From Faecalicatena contorta (GTDB taxonomy: Bacteria; Bacillota; Clostridia; Lachnospirales; Lachnospiraceae), in assembly GCF_039521745.1 (NCBI RefSeq), contig NZ_BAAACT010000042.1: a stretch of 64,000 bases of DNA; one strand, written 5' to 3'. A program made the translations under genes and the position numbers. Shown piece after piece: positions 60,794 through 64,000 of this stretch (its first letter is position 1; each line of letters starts with the position of its first letter). The notes below the pieces were generated by a model. It saw nothing but the letters and a program-made list of their open reading frames with translations. It was not told where the DNA came from and made no database searches.

Positions 60794-61939
60794 ATGAAAA
60801 GCTTTGAGATTAAGACTAAAGTATATTTTGGCGATCAGGCGCTGGATCGTCTGGCAGAAATCCCATACAGCAAGGTACTGGTAATCACTGATCCGTTTAT
60901 GGCTCAGAGCAGTATGATTAATCTGATTACCGATCCTCTTAAAAAGGGAAAGATAGAATTTGACATTTTCAAGGATGTTGTGCCGGATCCTCCGATCGAA
61001 AAAATCAGTGAAGGTGTCAAAAAGATGCTGGAATATAAGCCGGACGCGATTGTCGCAGTCGGCGGGGGATCTGCCATTGATTCCTCCAAATCAATCCGTG
61101 AGTTTGCACTTCGTGTGGACAATTACGGGGAAGTCGGACTGATCGCTATACCGACGACAAGCGGAACTGGTTCAGAAGTTACATCCTTCGCGGTTGTATC
61201 CGATCCGAAAGAACAGATGAAATACCCTCTGGTTTCCAGAGATCTGACACCGGATGAGGCAATCCTGGATGCCGAGCTTGTTAAGAGTGTGCCGCCTTCA
61301 ATTACAGCGGACACCGGAATGGATGTATTTACGCACGCGCTCGAGGCCTGTGTAAGCACAAACAGAAATGATTTTTCAACGGCGCTTGCAGAGAAAGCAA
61401 TCGAAATCTGCGGCGTATTCCTGCTCCGTGCATATCTGGACGGAAATGATACCCATGCGCGCCAGAAGATGCATTCCGCATCCTGCCTGGCAGGGCTGGC
61501 ATTCAATTCCGCGTCATTGGGACTAAACCATGGAATGGCACATCAGCTTGGCGCGACATTCCACATCCCGCACGGACGGGCAAACGCAATGCTGCTTCCC
61601 CATATCATTGAGTTCAACAGTGATATCAACAAGCACAGTAAGAGCCGTACGGAGTATCTGCCGGCTGTGAAAAGATACTCCACAGTGGCACAGCTGCTGG
61701 GACTGAGCAGTTATAATAAGATCATGACGGTAAGATCACTCGTGAACTGGGTACAGTTCATGCTGAAAGAGATGGATATACCGCTCTCCATATCACAGAT
61801 GGGGACAATCTCTGAAGAAGAGTACTTCAATGCCATAGATCATATGGCAGATGGGGCAATGGCAGATGGGTGTACGGATACAAATCCACGCGTGCCACGG
61901 AAGGCGGATGTAGTACAAATCTATAAAAACCTCTGGTAA
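60794..61939 (+). CDS. pduQ: iron-type 1-propanol dehydrogenase, PduQ-like
   Basis: A 381-residue Fe-dependent alcohol dehydrogenase of family III. The NAD loop is VGGGSAIDSSKS, followed by IPTTSGTGSEVT and the metal ligands in GLNHGMAHQLGATFHIPHGRANAM. It reduces propionaldehyde to propanol, or lactaldehyde to propanediol (FucO-like), and recycles NAD+. It has no long encapsulation tag. It is 12 bp after the regulator and is the last gene of the operon. Confidence 0.9.
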   Translation: MKSFEIKTKVYFGDQALDRLAEIPYSKVLVITDPFMAQSSMINLITDPLKKGKIEFDIFKDVVPDPPIEKISEGVKKMLEYKPDAIVAVGGGSAIDSSKSIREFALRVDNYGEVGLIAIPTTSGTGSEVTSFAVVSDPKEQMKYPLVSRDLTPDEAILDAELVKSVPPSITADTGMDVFTHALEACVSTNRNDFSTALAEKAIEICGVFLLRAYLDGNDTHARQKMHSASCLAGLAFNSASLGLNHGMAHQLGATFHIPHGRANAMLLPHIIEFNSDINKHSKSRTEYLPAVKRYSTVAQLLGLSSYNKIMTVRSLVNWVQFMLKEMDIPLSISQMGTISEEEYFNAIDHMADGAMADGCTDTNPRVPRKADVVQIYKNLW

Positions 61940-62149
61940 CGGTTGGGGGCGGAGGGGAATTGGCTGGTATGGGGGCGCCGCTCTTACTCAGCTATGCGCA
62001 TCCAGGCGGCAGAGCCCCTCCTTCTCGGAAGGCCTTGTATGGGAGCTGCGGATGGAATTGGCGATGGCGTGGTTTTATGGGCTGGGGAGAGCTTTTTATG
62101 TGTAGGCGCCCCCTATCTTCCGCTCGCATAATCTGCTCGCTAATCTCAT
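61940..62149. other. intergenic region after the BMC operon
   Basis: GC-rich, with short G-runs and a partial inverted repeat (GGGGGCGCCG near 61972 and GTAGGCGCCCCC near 62102). No gene or clear terminator was recognised. Confidence 0.4.
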
Positions 62150-62178
62150 TTGACGGGGGGATGGGGAGTGTGTATAAT
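62150..62178 (+). promoter_or_regulatory. promoter for a possibly leaderless EAL gene
   Basis: TTGACG (62150-62155) and TATAAT (62173-62178) with a 17-bp spacer. Transcription should start near 62185, which is the A of the predicted start codon. Confidence 0.65.
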
Positions 62179-62184
62179 TGGGAT

Positions 62185-64000
62185 ATGAATAGAAAAAATA
62201 GAAGACAAAGGAAATTGTATATTGATATTATTGCTGTTATTGCCGTGACTGTTTTGCTGGCAGTCTTTTTTACGTGGAAGTTTCAGCAGTCTTCAGAGGG
62301 GAAGGTTTTGAATACTCTTTCTGAGATATCTTGCCAGAGCGTGAATGTGATTCAGGAGGAGGTTGAAAAGAATAAGACGCTTTTGACGAATCTGGCAATT
62401 TACATTAGTGAGGGGGGAACGAAGGATATTGATGTGCTGATTGAGCGGCTTGTGAATGTGGATAAGATGAACGGGTTTAAGCGGATGGGGATTATCCGGG
62501 ATGATTACTTTGGGAAGGCTACCGATGGCAGGGGATTTGTGCCGGATCGGGAGAGTATTCAGGAGCGGTTCCAGGCTGCAATGGAAGGGGAAACAGTGGT
62601 TTCGGATCGTCTCAAGGATTTGGATGACGGGAAAGATATTACTCTTTACAGTACTCCGATTAATTGGGAGGATGGTACAAGGTATGTTTTGTTCGGAGCA
62701 TATGAGATCGAGTATTATAAGGAGATTTTGTCCGTATCGACATTCGGAGGGGAAGGGTACAGTTACATTATTCGAAAAAATGGGGACTGTGTCATTGACT
62801 CTGAAAACAAAAATGGGAACTCATTTGAGAATTATTATGATTATATTCTGGAGGAATCGGAGGATAACAGGGAGGGCATGCGGCGGCTTCAGGAAGATAT
62901 AGATGCCTTCCGGGACGGATTCGTGACTTTTCAGACGGAAAAAGGCAGCCGCTATGTATATTACCAGCCTCTGGAGATCAATGACTGGTATCTGATGAGC
63001 GTGATACCGGAAGCGGTAGTTGAGACTCATATCAATGGGCCTATGGCTACGGCCTATGCAATCCTGCTGGTGTGTCTGCTTGGAATCCTGTATTTGGCAT
63101 GCAGGGTGTACCTGATCCAGAAGGCGGGCAGGAAGATGCTGGAGCGGGCGGCGTATGTAGATGAAGTTACCGGAGATGCTTCGTACGCCAAATTCATGCT
63201 GGATGCCCAGAAGCTTCTGCATACATATACGGATAAAAAGTATGCCCTTGCTGTATTGAATATAAAAAGGTTCCAGTACATCAATGACCTGTATGGTTAT
63301 GAGGAGGGAGACCGGGCGCTGAAACGCGTGATGAAGGCGCTGAGGGCGGCAGTCGGAACCTATGAGTGCGCGGCAAGAATGCAGTCTGATCATTATGCCG
63401 TATTACTGGTATACCAGGATCAGAAACAATTGCAGGAGCGCCTGGATATGATTCTGAAAAAAATCGAATGCGAGGCTGATAACCGCGTTGGGGATACCCC
63501 TTATGTGCTAAAAGTGCAGGCCGGGGTCTATATGGTGCAGCAGCAGGAGGAAATGCTGGAATCCATGCTGGACCGGGCGGCTATGGCGGCGCGGTCGGAA
63601 TATAACCCGGAGATTAATTCGTGTAATTTTTACAGCGAGACTATCCGCAGCCGTATGCTGCGGAATAGAGAGATTGAGGATCATTTTTCGGAAGCACTTA
63701 AAAATCAGGAGTTCTACCTGTGTTACCAACCCAAATTCCATGTGGAAGAACAGCGGTTCTGCGGCGCCGAAGCCCTGGTCAGATGGGAAGATCCTAAGAC
63801 AGGGGCTATCAGCCCGTCGGAGTTTATTCCTGTTCTGGAACACAGTGGCAGCATCGTGGAACTGGATGAATTCGTGCTTGAGATGGCTTGCAGCCAGATA
63901 CAACGGTGGCTTCGGGAGGGCATTGAAGTTCTGCCTGTCTCGGTTAATGTATCACAGCTGCATTTATACAGGCTGAATTTTGTAGAACGGTATCTGGAGA
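62185..64000 (+). CDS. membrane degenerate-GGDEF/EAL protein (partial, cut by window end)
   Basis: 605 codons are visible with no stop. A helix after MNRKNRRQRKLYIDI (about residues 12-30) and another near 290-310 flank an extracellular Cache-like sensor domain. The GGDEF domain starts YVDEVTGDASYAKFML, but its signature is SDHYA (63384-63398) instead of GGDEF, so it should not make c-di-GMP. The EAL domain has YQPKFH and AEALVRWEDP (EAL codons 63769-63777) and looks active as a phosphodiesterase up to the window edge. No ribosome binding site precedes the ATG, and the promoter puts the transcript start at it; an in-frame ATG at 62161 lies inside the promoter. Confidence 0.85.
   Translation, partial: MNRKNRRQRKLYIDIIAVIAVTVLLAVFFTWKFQQSSEGKVLNTLSEISCQSVNVIQEEVEKNKTLLTNLAIYISEGGTKDIDVLIERLVNVDKMNGFKRMGIIRDDYFGKATDGRGFVPDRESIQERFQAAMEGETVVSDRLKDLDDGKDITLYSTPINWEDGTRYVLFGAYEIEYYKEILSVSTFGGEGYSYIIRKNGDCVIDSENKNGNSFENYYDYILEESEDNREGMRRLQEDIDAFRDGFVTFQTEKGSRYVYYQPLEINDWYLMSVIPEAVVETHINGPMATAYAILLVCLLGILYLACRVYLIQKAGRKMLERAAYVDEVTGDASYAKFMLDAQKLLHTYTDKKYALAVLNIKRFQYINDLYGYEEGDRALKRVMKALRAAVGTYECAARMQSDHYAVLLVYQDQKQLQERLDMILKKIECEADNRVGDTPYVLKVQAGVYMVQQQEEMLESMLDRAAMAARSEYNPEINSCNFYSETIRSRMLRNREIEDHFSEALKNQEFYLCYQPKFHVEEQRFCGAEALVRWEDPKTGAISPSEFIPVLEHSGSIVELDEFVLEMACSQIQRWLREGIEVLPVSVNVSQLHLYRLNFVERYLE

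Overview
The window looks like chromosomal DNA of an anaerobic, gut-type Firmicute, most probably a Lachnospiraceae (Clostridium cluster XIVa) species. The reasons are AGGAGG-type ribosome binding sites, TTGACA/TATAAT promoters, moderate GC, a YesM/YesN-regulated polysaccharide cluster, two glycyl radical enzymes (GREs) and a B12-independent bacterial microcompartment (BMC). No rRNA, tRNA, CRISPR array or intact insertion sequence was recognised. Identities come from reading the sequence only; no database search was run.

Regions: (1) 0.2-7.5 kb: a RelP-type alarmone synthetase, then a metal-efflux cluster (P-type ATPase with a His-rich N-terminus, ArsR/SmtB repressor, second P-type ATPase read in frame into a TPR lipoprotein) with two SmtB-like operators, then MnmM. 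(2) 7.5-21 kb: Rrf2 regulator, HflX, MATE pump, a two-gene minus-strand unit encoding an SDR and an orphan PduB-type shell protein, an RND pump with a large coiled-coil insertion, an HD hydrolase, asparaginase, an orphan ParA, an AraC regulator, a PHP protein and a YoeB toxin remnant. (3) 21-26.3 kb (minus strand): DUF6198-type membrane protein, Crp/Fnr regulator, a GRE with an unusual cysteine loop, and its activase. (4) 26.6-39.7 kb: sugar ABC transporter, YesM/YesN and GH95, GH127 and GH43 enzymes, a plant or host glycan utilisation locus. (5) 40-46.4 kb: DUF6506, Fic-like protein, rhamnulokinase, rhamnose isomerase, a probable type I toxin-antitoxin pair, Uma2 protein, a DNA-binding protein and a PHP phosphatase. 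(6) 46.6-61.9 kb: a fucose/rhamnose (GRM5-like) BMC operon. (7) 62.2 kb to the end: a degenerate-GGDEF/EAL membrane protein cut by the window edge.

The genes suggest one flow of carbon. The extracellular glycan locus can release L-fucose, arabinose and related sugars. RhaA and RhaB make rhamnulose 1-phosphate from L-rhamnose. The BMC-associated class II aldolase splits deoxy-ketose 1-phosphates to DHAP and lactaldehyde, lactaldehyde is reduced to 1,2-propanediol, and the GRE dehydrates this to propionaldehyde inside the shell. PduP and PduL convert propionaldehyde to propionyl phosphate, while alcohol dehydrogenases make propanol and recycle NADH.

Points most worth a second look: a BMC shell protein with a histone-H1-like Lys/Ala tail and two well-placed start sites; a convergent type I toxin/antitoxin-RNA candidate at 44 kb; the second GRE whose cysteine loop lacks the usual Glu; an orphan PduB tile 36 kb from the BMC operon; a P-type ATPase/TPR-lipoprotein in-frame fusion; and several families of dispersed palindromes, one of which sits just upstream of start codons in all three places it occurs.
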